64,000 nucleotides of DNA from Alcanivorax sp. S71-1-4. Lineage in GTDB: Bacteria > Pseudomonadota > Gammaproteobacteria > Pseudomonadales > Alcanivoracaceae. Made by a program: the position numbers and the translations under genes. Numbering within the stretch: the first letter of the stretch is position 1; each line of letters opens with the position of its first letter. Below are positions 47,918 through 56,420 of the stretch, in pieces. The DNA lies in contig NZ_AQOR01000008.1 of assembly GCF_009846755.1 (NCBI RefSeq), positions 87,286-151,285 of the forward strand, in the 5' to 3' direction. The notes below the pieces were generated by a model, which had not been told where the DNA came from, searched no databases, and was given only the letters and a program-made list of their open reading frames with translations.

Positions 47918-48547
47918 ATGACCCAGGCACAACGCATCAACGGGATGGACGATTCGCCACGCGGCAAGCTGCTCTCTGCGGCGGCGCGGCTGTTCCGTGA
48001 CAAGGGCTTTGACCGGACCACGGTGCGCGACATCGCTCGCGAGGTGGGTATTCAGAGCGGCAGCATCTTCCACCATTTTCCGACCAAGGAAGACATCCTG
48101 TTTGCCGTGATGGCGGAGGTGATCCGCTTCAATACGGAGCGCCTGCAACGGGCTGTCGAGGGTGTCGACGCGCCGGTGGACCGCCTGCTGGCGCTGCTCC
48201 GGGGTGAGTTGCAGTCCATCATTGGTGATACCCGGGAGGCCATGAGCGTGCTGGTCTACGAGTGGCGCTGCCTGTCGGCGGCGAAGCAGGCCCAGGCGCT
48301 CGCGCTGCGTGACATTTATGAAGGGCTGTGGCTGGATGTGCTCAGGGACCTGCGAGCAGCGGGTTATTTCCACGACGACGTGTTCCTGATGCGGCGGCTG
48401 ATCACTGGCATGGCGAGTTGGACCAATACCTGGTTTGACCAGCAGGGCAGCCTGCAACTGGAAGACCTGGCGCGGCTGATCGCGCGCCGGGTAGTGGGTG
48501 AGGACGCAGTGGCACTGGCCGGACAGGGAGCGCGCGGTGATCGGTAA
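47918..48547 (+). CDS. atuR: TetR-family repressor AtuR
   Basis: 209-residue TetR regulator, divergent from atuA. The N-terminal HTH covers residues about 17-62 (LLSAAARLFRDKGFDRTTVRDIAREVGIQSGSIFHHF), followed by a helical ligand domain with a conserved-looking WRCLSAAKQAQALALRD. Known AtuR represses the atu genes until terpene intermediates appear. Start at MTQAQRI; a second ATG nine codons later is also possible and the ribosome-binding site (GGGTGGCGGG) is poor. A small ORF overlaps its 3' end. Confidence 0.88.
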   Translation: MTQAQRINGMDDSPRGKLLSAAARLFRDKGFDRTTVRDIAREVGIQSGSIFHHFPTKEDILFAVMAEVIRFNTERLQRAVEGVDAPVDRLLALLRGELQSIIGDTREAMSVLVYEWRCLSAAKQAQALALRDIYEGLWLDVLRDLRAAGYFHDDVFLMRRLITGMASWTNTWFDQQGSLQLEDLARLIARRVVGEDAVALAGQGARGDR

Positions 48548-48740
48548 TGTATTTCCCTGGGGCACGACTGGCTACACCATCCTGGAGGAGGGTGAGCTGG
48601 ACCCGACCTCGCACAGCTTGCGTATACGGCATTATCTGGTGGCCGACAGGCAAGGGGAGACGCTGCCACAGCGGTTCCCCAGCCTGGAGGTGGCTCGCGC
48701 CTATATAGAAGAACTGGAAGCCGGTGCCGTCCGCACCTGA
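48537..48740 (+). CDS. Small conserved-looking protein of unknown function
   Basis: 67 residues from GTG at 48537, with GGGAG (48526-48530) six bases upstream. It overlaps the atuR stop by 11 bases. The sequence NVFPWGTTGYTILEEGELDP followed by RIRHYLVADRQGETLPQRFPSLEVARAYIEELE looks like a compact alpha/beta fold of the kind that packs as a small domain. No family recognised. Coupling to atuR suggests coexpression; it may simply be a housekeeping small protein. Confidence 0.6.
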   Translation: MIGNVFPWGTTGYTILEEGELDPTSHSLRIRHYLVADRQGETLPQRFPSLEVARAYIEELEAGAVRT

Positions 48741-48880
48741 AAGGCGCGATGTGGGCCGCGGAGGCGTGTCGTTCAAGCACAAAAAACAGGCAATTTGTTC
48801 ATGTTTTGCGCGGACTTAGCGGCGTTGATGATTTAACAGGCGGTCCACGCGGATTTTTTTTATTTTGGTCATAAAAAGCG

Positions 48881-48908
48881 TTGACAGCCCGGCCGAATTC
48901 CCTAGAAT
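48881..48908 (+). promoter_or_regulatory. Sigma-70 promoter of the tRNA-Val/tRNA-Asp unit
   Basis: TTGACA (48881-48886) and TAGAAT (48903-48908), 16-base spacer, 13 bases before tRNA-Val. Same elements and spacing as the tRNA-Val(GAC) promoter at 22727. Confidence 0.88.
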
Positions 48909-48921
48909 GGCGGCCTCTTTC

Positions 48922-48997
48922 GGGTGGTTAGCTCAGCTGGGAGAGCATCTGCCTTACAAGCAGAGGGTCGGCGGTTCGATCCCGTCACCACCCACCA
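48922..48997 (+). tRNA. tRNA-Val (TAC)
   Basis: 76-nt cloverleaf; acceptor GGGTGGT/ACCACCC, discriminator A, encoded CCA, anticodon TAC in loop CTTACAA, T-arm GGTTCGATCCC. Expected substrate for the cmo5U34 modification made by CmoA/CmoB in this window. Cotranscribed with tRNA-Asp 52 bases on. Confidence 0.97.
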
Positions 48998-49049
48998 GTT
49001 TTAACTGGCAGCCTGTTACCCAACAGTCCGTCAGGAAAGGTTCAAGAGT

Positions 49050-49126
49050 GGAGCGGTAGTTCAGTTGGTTAGAATACCGGCCTGTCACGCCGGGGGTCGC
49101 GGGTTCGAGTCCCGTCCGCTCCGCCA
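49050..49126 (+). tRNA. tRNA-Asp (GTC)
   Basis: 77-nt cloverleaf; acceptor GGAGCGG/CCGCTCC, discriminator G, encoded CCA, anticodon GTC in loop CTGTCAC, T-arm GGGTTCGAGTCCC. Confidence 0.97.
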
Positions 49127-49316
49127 CTCTTGAAACTTTCAACCCCATCTTCCCGTGTTACCCCTGATACTTCCCGTTACACCCTTCCGCTTTACCTGTG
49201 CGGCGGAACTTCTGTATTCATTTTCCTGTCACAAAACGCAGTGCATGATGCACGTGTGACGGCATGTGCCTATGCCGGTCCGGAACCCGAAACAACCTGC
49301 AACAAGGAGAACACCA

Positions 49317-49415
49317 ATGGACGAACTGATCGACGAGCGCCTCGAAGAGCGCCTGTGGCTGGAAAGCCTGGACGACCAGGACGACGACGGTGAAGATGAC
49401 GGCTTCGAGCTGTAA
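49317..49415 (+). CDS. 32-residue acidic small protein
   Basis: ATG at 49317 with AAGGAG (49304-49309) seven bases upstream, TAA at 49413. The product starts MDELIDERLEERLWLESLDD and continues as an Asp/Glu-rich tail ending GFEL; over half the residues are Asp, Glu or Leu. It probably forms one amphipathic helix plus a disordered acidic tail. No family recognised. The good ribosome-binding site and strongly non-random composition argue that it is translated. It lies about 190 bases beyond tRNA-Asp and could be expressed from the tRNA transcript or its own promoter. Confidence 0.55.
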   Translation: MDELIDERLEERLWLESLDDQDDDGEDDGFEL

Positions 49416-49722
49416 TCTTCCCGCCGGCGTCCTGCAAACCTCAGTTTTCCTCCGCATTACCCCGATTTCCCTTTCCGCAATACCGACTGTTCTCAACGGC
49501 TTTTCCGGCCAGGCCTGACGCCTCCCGGGGCGGGTGAGGGCAGAGTGCCGTTACTCTCTGGTCTAACTTTTCTTTATCTGCAATCCAAGTCACACTCTTC
49601 AAAAAGTGGCCGACTATAATCGGCAGCCAGTGACAGGTCGTGTTGTGCCACCTGCCGTACGCGGTGGTGCAGGGTGCAGTGGGGAACGCAGTCGCCTCGC
49701 CTGGCCAATAATAAAGGACTCC
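49416..49722. other. Intergenic region with a promoter for the coiled-coil gene
   Basis: About 300 bases. A perfect -10 TATAAT lies at 49615-49620 without a good -35; transcription would start near 49627 and give a leader of about 95 nt. No terminator is evident after the small acidic ORF. Confidence 0.45.
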
Positions 49723-51114
49723 ATGATGAGCATGTCGTCAGTGACCTCCGAGGCCGTGTTGTTCTTTGATGAGCGCGGCATCACCAAGAGTATGCTCTAT
49801 TCCGATTTCGAGGCGATTCTCGACGGCATGGTCGGGGTGCCCGAATTTACCGATACCGAAGTGCGGGGTGCCTACGCACTGGTGGATGCCCGCCTGCAGG
49901 TGATGGGCATCGTGCTGTTCCTGATCGATTTCGATGAAGACGGGATGGCCGATACCTCCTGGAACATTCCGTTGCGCCATCTGGTTGAACACGCAGGGCC
50001 CGGGCCTGACATGGGCGCCGGGCCGATACGGCTGGCCTGCCGCAGCCAGTGCCCGGTGGCCTGGCACCAGGAGCAGCTCTGGGACCCGGGCATGAAGCCG
50101 GGGGCCAATGATTTCGTCTTTATCCGTGACACATTGCGCGAACGCGGCCGCAAGCTGGGGCTGTTCGTGGACGAGTCTGCGCCGCCGCCAGTGGCAGCGC
50201 CGGCCCCTGCCGCCCCTGTGCCGGTCGTCGGCGAACGTATCCCCACCGTTTCGGAAACCGCCGCTGCGGCGTCCTCTGCGCGGCACTCCGAGCAGGAGCG
50301 CATGCGCCTGGCGCGCGCCATCAAGGAGCTGCGCCTGCGGGTGCAGACGATGGAAAGCAAGCACCGTGACGAAGTGGCGCAATTGCGTTACGCACATCAG
50401 CAGAAAGAGGAAATCCTCAGCACCCAGCTGGAAAAGGTGCTGATGCAGTTCAAGACGCTGAAATCGCAGAACGCCGCATTGAAAGAACAGAACGTTTCGC
50501 TCAAGGAGCAGGTGGATTCACTCCACAGCAGCCTGGAAGACCAGGCCCGTCAACATGCCTCGCAGGGCAGCGAGATCGAAATTCTCACCGAGCAGTACCG
50601 GCGTGCACTGGCGCAACGTCTGGAAGAAGAGCGTGCCCGCCTGACCGAGCAGATGCACAGCAAGGAACTGGAGGTGCTGGACCGCGAGGAAAAGATCGCC
50701 ACGCTGGAGGATGCGCTGCAGGAAGCCCGGCGCGAGCAGATCAAGATGGCCAACAGTGGCGCGCAGAAACTACTGGAGAAGCTGCAGGCACTGGGGCTGA
50801 ACTTTATCGCCTTTCATCCGGGGGCCGGGCATGTGTCCATCAGTGCCCAGGAAATTTCCGATTACATGCAGAACCCCATCGCGTTCGCCGCGCGCAAGTG
50901 TCTGGTCACGGAAGAACACTACCGTGCCTGGCTGCGTCACTATGAAAATCCGGTCTGCCAGGTGTCCACCGGCGAGGGGGCATCCTGCGGCAAGCGGGTC
51001 ATCCGCGTCGATGTGCCGAACCAGTTCAAGCCGGGGGTCTCCGACCGCAACTCGAATCGGTGCCCGCACTGCCGTTCGGATGCCGCCATCGATAATGTGC
51101 TGAAGTTCAAATAA
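49723..51114 (+). CDS. Coiled-coil protein with C-terminal zinc-finger-like motif, unknown function
   Basis: 463 residues. The N-terminal domain (about 1-145) is globular, with FLIDFDEDGMADTSWNIPLRHL and the conserved-looking ACRSQCPVAWHQEQLWDP. A Pro/Ala-rich linker follows (about 150-185), then a long coiled coil (about 190-365). The C-terminal domain ends in C412, C422, C447 and C450 (the last pair CPHC), a likely zinc site. Similar proteins occur in Pseudomonas and relatives without known function. Start at ATG 49723 with AAAGGA upstream; the next ATG is also in frame. It could be a structural or DNA-associated protein; this is a guess from architecture only. Confidence 0.8.
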   Translation: MMSMSSVTSEAVLFFDERGITKSMLYSDFEAILDGMVGVPEFTDTEVRGAYALVDARLQVMGIVLFLIDFDEDGMADTSWNIPLRHLVEHAGPGPDMGAGPIRLACRSQCPVAWHQEQLWDPGMKPGANDFVFIRDTLRERGRKLGLFVDESAPPPVAAPAPAAPVPVVGERIPTVSETAAAASSARHSEQERMRLARAIKELRLRVQTMESKHRDEVAQLRYAHQQKEEILSTQLEKVLMQFKTLKSQNAALKEQNVSLKEQVDSLHSSLEDQARQHASQGSEIEILTEQYRRALAQRLEEERARLTEQMHSKELEVLDREEKIATLEDALQEARREQIKMANSGAQKLLEKLQALGLNFIAFHPGAGHVSISAQEISDYMQNPIAFAARKCLVTEEHYRAWLRHYENPVCQVSTGEGASCGKRVIRVDVPNQFKPGVSDRNSNRCPHCRSDAAIDNVLKFK

Positions 51115-51144
51115 TCGTATCAAGCCGGTGGCCAGGGCTGCCGG

Positions 51145-51162
51145 TTGGTACGCTTTCTGCTT
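51145..51162 (+). promoter_or_regulatory. Candidate sigma-54 promoter
   Basis: TTGGTACG-CTTT-CTGCTT has the GG-N10-GC spacing of sigma-54 sites (GG 51147-51148, GC 51159-51160) and differs from TGGCACG-N4-TTGC at two positions. It is 133 bases before the next gene. No enhancer site identified. Confidence 0.35.
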
Positions 51163-51294
51163 TATACCTGTTCATAACAAGTTTGCTGGCCGGTAAATGC
51201 GGGGCGGGCGATGGCGCGCCTTGGGGAAAAGATGTGATGTATGGCCCGCCCCGCACCGGCCGACGTAACGGACTGCAAGAAGGAGAACAACCGC

Positions 51295-52365
51295 ATGTCC
51301 CAGGGCCAGTCCATTGATAAGCGGCTGTTACAGACGTTTGTGCCCGTGAATGCGCTCAGCAGCGAGCATCTGGACCGATTGCTCGATCTGCAGCAAGTGC
51401 GCAGTTATGCGCCGGGGGAACTGATTTTCGAAGCAGGTGAGCGTGACAGGACCACCATTTACCTGCTCAGTGGCGAAGTAGCGCTCACGGGAGGTGACGG
51501 AGAATGTCAGCTGGTAGGTGCAGGAGGTGTCGAATCCTGGCACCCCCTGGATCATTTTCAGCCCCGTCGCAGCCAGGCGCGGGCGGTGAGTGACGTGTCG
51601 GTGGTGTGTTTCGACAGCAGCCGGCTGGATGCCTTGCTCGCCTGGGACCAGTCCGTCAACTACGTCATGCTGGACATCAATGCCAACCCCGCCTACGACA
51701 GTGACCGTGAGTGGATGCTGCGATTGCTGCGCTCCAAGCTGTTCTATCGTGTGCCGCCGGGCAACATCTTCGAGATCTTCCGCCGCCTCAAGCAGCGCAA
51801 GCACAAGGCGGGGGATGTCATCATCCGTCAGGGTGATGATGCGGACTGCTGCTTCATCATCAAGGAAGGCATGTGCGAGGTGTCGGTCCAGGTGGCCGGG
51901 GCTTTTGAAAGCACGCCGGTGGCGATCCTGGAAACCGGCCAGTGGTTCGGTGAAGAGGCCCTGTTGTCCGGGGCGCCGCGCAATGCCACCGTCAGCATGG
52001 CGACAGACGGTGTGCTGATGCGGCTGGACCGCCCGGATTTCGATCAGTTGCTGCGTGAACCGCTGGTGGACCAGATTGACGTCAATGATGCGGTGCAGCG
52101 TGTTGCCTCCGGGGCCCGCTGGCTGGACGTGCGCACGCCGGACGAATATGACCAGCAGCACCTGCCTGGCGCGCTGAACATGCCGTTGAGCGTGCTGCGC
52201 CTGAAGAGCCGGCTGCTGGACCCGTCACGGCCCTACATCGCCTACTGTGATACCGGCCGCCGCAGTGTCTCGGCGGTGTTCCTGTTGCGCAACGCCGGCA
52301 TCGAAGTGCAGGTCGTGGAGGGCGGTCTCCACGGCAACCCGACGCTGCTCGCCCACGCGTCCTGA
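51295..52365 (+). CDS. Tandem cyclic-nucleotide-binding plus rhodanese protein
   Basis: 356 residues. Two cNMP-binding-like beta-barrels (about 15-120, degenerate; about 140-255, with AGDVIIRQGDDADCCFIIKEG and GQWFGEEALLSGAPRNATV) are followed by a rhodanese domain (about 265-350) with catalytic Cys318 in YCDTGRRS. The second barrel keeps the FGE(x)ALL phosphate-binding loop with the Arg, so nucleotide binding is plausible. AAGGAG lies nine bases before the ATG. Proteins of this layout are common in Pseudomonas-type bacteria; the function (perhaps nucleotide-controlled sulfur transfer) is unknown. Confidence 0.85.
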   Translation: MSQGQSIDKRLLQTFVPVNALSSEHLDRLLDLQQVRSYAPGELIFEAGERDRTTIYLLSGEVALTGGDGECQLVGAGGVESWHPLDHFQPRRSQARAVSDVSVVCFDSSRLDALLAWDQSVNYVMLDINANPAYDSDREWMLRLLRSKLFYRVPPGNIFEIFRRLKQRKHKAGDVIIRQGDDADCCFIIKEGMCEVSVQVAGAFESTPVAILETGQWFGEEALLSGAPRNATVSMATDGVLMRLDRPDFDQLLREPLVDQIDVNDAVQRVASGARWLDVRTPDEYDQQHLPGALNMPLSVLRLKSRLLDPSRPYIAYCDTGRRSVSAVFLLRNAGIEVQVVEGGLHGNPTLLAHAS

Positions 52366-52404
52366 ACCGCCTCCTGCCCGGGGGCCGTCGGTTTCCAGAG
52401 CTCC

Positions 52405-52494
52405 GGCTCCCGGAACGTCGGCTCCCGGAGCATTGGCTCCCGGAGCATCGGCTCCCGGAGCATCGGCTCCCGGAGCATCGGCTCCCGGTACATT
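52405..52494. repeat. Six tandem 15-bp repeats upstream of nadK
   Basis: Six head-to-tail units of GGCTCCCGGAGCATC, three of them identical in the middle and the outer ones diverged (GGAACGTC, GGTACATT ends). Each unit contains the near-palindrome GCTCCCGGAGC. The unit length is a multiple of three, so any reading frame through it stays open. The array lies in the 229-base gap between the rhodanese protein and nadK. Confidence 0.9.
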
Positions 52495-52594
52495 CCCCCC
52501 TGTTCACTGTTATCATCTGGCGGCGAACGCCCGTTGCCCGGCTTGTGGCTGGCGTGGTGTCGTGTCTGCGCAAACCACAAACAGAGGTACCCGG

Positions 52595-53482
52595 GTGGCA
52601 CGCGAGATGTTTCGTAACATAGGCCTGGTGGCGCGTGCCGGCAGCGAGCAGGCCCTGTACTCCCTGCGGCAGCTGGTGCATTTTCTGCAGCAACGCGGCT
52701 GCCACATCATCGTCGAAAAGGCGTTGCTCACTGAACTGGGCGACATGGGGCTGCAGGGCGGCAGCCGCAAGCAGCTCGGCCAGTCCTGCGATCTGGTGAT
52801 CGTGGTCGGTGGCGACGGCTCGCTGCTGGGTGCCGCGCGCACCTTTGCCGGCTTCGACGTGCCCCTGCTGGGCATCAACCGTGGCCGGCTCGGTTTTCTG
52901 ACGGACATTTTGCCCTCCGAACTGGAAACCCGTGTCGGGCAGGTGCTTGATGGCGACTTCACCACCGAGTACCGCTTCCTGATGGACATGGAAGTGCGGC
53001 GCGGCGGCGCGGCAATCGGGCATGGCAGTGCGCTCAATGATGTGGTGTTACTGTCTGGCGACAGTGTGCACATGATCGAATTCGAGCTGTTCATCGACGG
53101 GCTGTTTGTCTACAAGCAACGCTCCGACGGCCTGATCATTTCCACGCCCACCGGTTCCACCGCCTACGCGCTGTCCGGGGGCGGGCCGATCATGCACCCG
53201 CGCCTGGATGCCATTGTGCTGGTGCCGATGAACCCCCATACCCTGACCAGCCGCCCGCTCGTGGTGGATGGCAACAGCGACATCCGCATACGTGTCACCA
53301 CCCACAAACTGCACCCGCTGGTGAGTTGCGACGGCCAGGACGGCGTGCGTGTGCAACTGGACGACGAGATACGCATCAGCAAGAAACCCCAGCGGCTGAA
53401 ACTGCTGCACCCGCCGGGGCATGACTTCTACGAGGCCTGCCGTTCCAAGCTGGGCTGGAGCAACCGTCTGGGTGACGGCTGA
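52595..53482 (+). CDS. nadK: NAD kinase
   Basis: Phosphorylates NAD to NADP. 295 residues (usual 290-300). GGDGS is at 72-76, followed by the LLGINRGRLGFLTDI region, the NDVVL motif and STPTGSTAYALSGGGPI. GTG at 52595 is chosen because AGAGGT (52583-52588) lies six bases upstream; the ATG four codons on is 18 bases away from it. The frame stays open upstream through the tandem repeat, but family length rules that out. yeaC and pepN follow closely. Confidence 0.95.
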   Translation: MAREMFRNIGLVARAGSEQALYSLRQLVHFLQQRGCHIIVEKALLTELGDMGLQGGSRKQLGQSCDLVIVVGGDGSLLGAARTFAGFDVPLLGINRGRLGFLTDILPSELETRVGQVLDGDFTTEYRFLMDMEVRRGGAAIGHGSALNDVVLLSGDSVHMIEFELFIDGLFVYKQRSDGLIISTPTGSTAYALSGGGPIMHPRLDAIVLVPMNPHTLTSRPLVVDGNSDIRIRVTTHKLHPLVSCDGQDGVRVQLDDEIRISKKPQRLKLLHPPGHDFYEACRSKLGWSNRLGDG

Positions 53483-53512
53483 CCGACGCATTCTGTCTGC
53501 GAGAATTCAGAG

Positions 53513-53803
53513 ATGACGCAAGAACATTCCCCGCAAAGTTTCGCTGCCATGATCGATGGCATGAGCATGGAGGTCTGGCACAACATGCGCCGGGCCGTGG
53601 AAACCGGTCGCTGGCCTGATGGCCGTCGGCTGACCCCGGAGCAGCGTGAGCTGAGCCTGCAGGCCGTGCTGGCCTGGGAAATTCGCAACAATGTGCCCGA
53701 GCATGAGCGTACCGGCCATGTGCCGCAGCCGGATTGCGACAGCCATGAGCACCCGGAGCAGCCGGTCAGTCTGCGCCCGGCGAAAGGAGGCGAACATGCG
53801 TGA
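53513..53803 (+). CDS. YeaC-like DUF1315 family protein
   Basis: 96 residues. The core IDGMSMEVWHNMRRAVETGRWPDGRRLTPEQRELSLQAVLAWEIR matches the YeaC/DUF1315 family, a small cytosolic protein of unknown function. The C-terminus is His/Pro-rich. It lies 30 bases after nadK and overlaps pepN by 8 bases, suggesting one transcript. Confidence 0.85.
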   Translation: MTQEHSPQSFAAMIDGMSMEVWHNMRRAVETGRWPDGRRLTPEQRELSLQAVLAWEIRNNVPEHERTGHVPQPDCDSHEHPEQPVSLRPAKGGEHA

Positions 53804-56420
53804 CGGACAACCGGGCACGCCGATCCGGCTGGCAGATTATCAGGTGCCAGCCTATCTGGTGGACGAGGTTCTTCTGGACGTGGACCTGTTTGATGAGCAC
53901 ACCCGGGTCAATGCCACGCTGCACATGCGCCGCCACCCGCAGGCGCCGGCCGGCGCGGACTGCCTGCTCAATGGCGTGGGCCTGACGCTGGATGCGCTGA
54001 TGCTGGAGGGTGAGCCGCTGGCGCAGGACGCCTGGCAATATGATGGCGAGCAGCTGGTGCTGCGTGGCATGCCAGAGGTATTCACGCTGACCACCCGCGT
54101 CACCATTGAGCCCCAACTCAATACCGCGCTGGAGGGGCTGTACGTGTCGCGAGGCATGTTCTGCACCCAGTGTGAGGCGGAAGGCTTCCGCCGCATCACG
54201 TTTTTCCCGGACCGTCCGGATGTGCTCAGCCGCTTCAGCACCACAGTACGTGCCGACAAGGCCCGCTTTCCGGTCTTGCTGTCGAACGGTAACCCGGTAG
54301 CGCGGGGTGAGGAGGGGGGGCGTCACTGGGTCACCTGGGAAGACCCGTTCCCGAAACCCTGTTACCTGTTCGCGCTGGTGGCCGGCGACCTGGCGTGCCT
54401 GGAAGACCGTTACCGCACGGGGTCTGGCCGTGAGATTACCTTGCAGCTCTTCGCTGAAGAGCGCGATCTGGACAAACTCGACCATGCGATGGCGTCGCTG
54501 AAAGCGGCCATGGCCTGGGATGAGCGGACCTACGGGCTGGAGTACGACCTCGACATCTACATGATCGTGGCCGTCAGCCACTTCAACATGGGGGCGATGG
54601 AAAACAAGGGCCTGAACATCTTCAATACGGCCTGCGTGCTGGCGCACCCGAAAACCACCACAGATGCGGGGTTCCAGCGTGTCGAAGCGGTGGTGGCGCA
54701 CGAATACTTCCATAACTGGTCCGGCAACCGGGTGACCTGTCGCGACTGGTTCCAGCTGAGCCTGAAAGAAGGCTTCACGGTGTTCCGTGACCAGAGCTTC
54801 TCTGCCGACATGAACTCTGTCGCCGTGAAGCGGGTGGAAGATGTGGACATGCTGCGCACGGTGCAGTTTCCCGAGGACCAGGGGCCTATGGCGCACCCGG
54901 TGCGCCCGGCCGAATACCATAAGATCGACAACTTCTACACCGTCACCATCTACGAGAAGGGCGCGGAACTGGTGCGCATGCAGCATGGCCTGCTCGGGCC
55001 GGAACGCTTCCGTGCCGGCACCGATCTCTATTTCAGCCGTTTCGACGGTCAGGCGGTGACCACCGACGATTTTGTCGACTGCATGGCGGAAGCCGGTGGT
55101 ATCGACCTGACGCAATTCCGCCGCTGGTACAGTCAGGCCGGTACGCCCCGGCTGGAAGCCAGCGACAGTGTCGTCGAGGGCGAGTACCGGCTGACGTTGC
55201 GCCAGTCCACGCCTGCGACACCGGGCCAGCCGGACAAGCTGCCCCTGATGATTCCGGTCAAGCTGGCGCTGCTGGGCACGGATGGCGCTGCTTTGCCGCT
55301 GGATGACGACGGACGCACGGAAACGGTGCTGGTGCTGACCGAGGCTGAGCAGACATTTCGTTTCAGCGTACCGGGCAACCAGGCGCCGGTGCCGTCCCTG
55401 CTGCGAGGCTTTTCCGCCCCTGTGGCGCTGGACTACGACTTCTCGCCAGCGCAACTGCGCTTCCTGCTTGCCCACGACAGCGATGGTTACTGCCGCTGGG
55501 ATGCCGCACAGCGCCTTTATCATGCCGCCGTGAAACGGCTGTTGAGCGACCCGTCCGGGGCAGACGCGGAAGCGGCTGCGCTGGCGCCGGCGCTGGAGCA
55601 GGTACTCTCGCGAGCCATGACTGATCCGGCCGAGGCGGCGTTGTTGCTGACGTTGCCGGGTGAAGTGGCGATTGGCGATCGGCTGGAAGTCCTGGAGCCG
55701 GATCAGGTACATGCCGCGCGCAGTGCACTGCAGGCCGCGCTGGGGCGTCAGCTGGCGCAGCGGTGGTGGCAGGCCGAGCAGGCGTGCACGACCACCGGGC
55801 CCTATCGGCCGACGGCCGCCGATATTGGCCGCCGCAGCCTGCGTCATCGGGCGCTGGGCTATCTGGCTGCCGCGGCCGACACGCAGATAGCGTCCCATCT
55901 GGCGGCGTTGTGCCGCGATGCGGACAACATGACCGATCAGCTTGGTGCGCTGCGGCTGCTGGTGCATTACCGTCTGCCCGGTGCCAGCCAGGCGCTGGCC
56001 GACTTCGCCGCGCAATGGCACGACGAGGCGCTGGTAATGGATCAGTGGTTTGCGGTGCAGGCTACTGTCCCCGGCGAGCAGACTCTGACACAGGTGCGGG
56101 CGCTGCTGGCGCACACGGACTTCGACTGGCGTGTGCCGAACCGGGTGCGCGGCTTGCTGGGCAGTTTCGCCAACGCCAACCCCACTGCGTTCCATGCCGC
56201 CTCTGGTGACGGCTACCGCCTGTATGCCGAGGCGCTGGCGCGTCTGGACGAGGTCAACCCGCAGATCGCCGCCCGCATGGCTGGCGCCTGTGCCCGCCTG
56301 CCGCGCCTGCCGGCTGCCCGCCGCGAGGCCCTGGCCGCAGCATTGCGTGACCTGCTGTCCCGTTCACGTTCCGCCAACCTGCGCGAGATGCTCGAGCGCA
56401 TCCTCGCCAGCGCCGGCTGA
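53796..56420 (+). CDS. pepN: Aminopeptidase N (M1 metallopeptidase)
   Basis: Broad-specificity cytosolic zinc aminopeptidase. 874 residues (E. coli 870). Substrate-binding GAMEN is at 266-270; the zinc motif HEYFH is at 302-306 with the third ligand E325. The N-terminal beta domain and C-terminal helical repeat domain follow the family order. AAAGGAGG (53783-53790) sets the start five bases later, inside the end of yeaC. Confidence 0.97.
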   Translation: MRDGQPGTPIRLADYQVPAYLVDEVLLDVDLFDEHTRVNATLHMRRHPQAPAGADCLLNGVGLTLDALMLEGEPLAQDAWQYDGEQLVLRGMPEVFTLTTRVTIEPQLNTALEGLYVSRGMFCTQCEAEGFRRITFFPDRPDVLSRFSTTVRADKARFPVLLSNGNPVARGEEGGRHWVTWEDPFPKPCYLFALVAGDLACLEDRYRTGSGREITLQLFAEERDLDKLDHAMASLKAAMAWDERTYGLEYDLDIYMIVAVSHFNMGAMENKGLNIFNTACVLAHPKTTTDAGFQRVEAVVAHEYFHNWSGNRVTCRDWFQLSLKEGFTVFRDQSFSADMNSVAVKRVEDVDMLRTVQFPEDQGPMAHPVRPAEYHKIDNFYTVTIYEKGAELVRMQHGLLGPERFRAGTDLYFSRFDGQAVTTDDFVDCMAEAGGIDLTQFRRWYSQAGTPRLEASDSVVEGEYRLTLRQSTPATPGQPDKLPLMIPVKLALLGTDGAALPLDDDGRTETVLVLTEAEQTFRFSVPGNQAPVPSLLRGFSAPVALDYDFSPAQLRFLLAHDSDGYCRWDAAQRLYHAAVKRLLSDPSGADAEAAALAPALEQVLSRAMTDPAEAALLLTLPGEVAIGDRLEVLEPDQVHAARSALQAALGRQLAQRWWQAEQACTTTGPYRPTAADIGRRSLRHRALGYLAAAADTQIASHLAALCRDADNMTDQLGALRLLVHYRLPGASQALADFAAQWHDEALVMDQWFAVQATVPGEQTLTQVRALLAHTDFDWRVPNRVRGLLGSFANANPTAFHAASGDGYRLYAEALARLDEVNPQIAARMAGACARLPRLPAARREALAAALRDLLSRSRSANLREMLERILASAG

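Noticed and set aside
52247..52594. N-terminal extension of nadK through the 15-bp repeats
   Set aside because: The frame is open but runs inside the preceding gene and a Pro/Ala/Gly repeat; family length and AGAGGT before GTG 52595 decide the start.
53766..56195. An antisense open frame of about 800 codons inside pepN
   Set aside because: pepN on the plus strand has all M1 peptidase motifs; the antisense product is His/Gln/Arg-rich, typical of GC-rich shadow frames.
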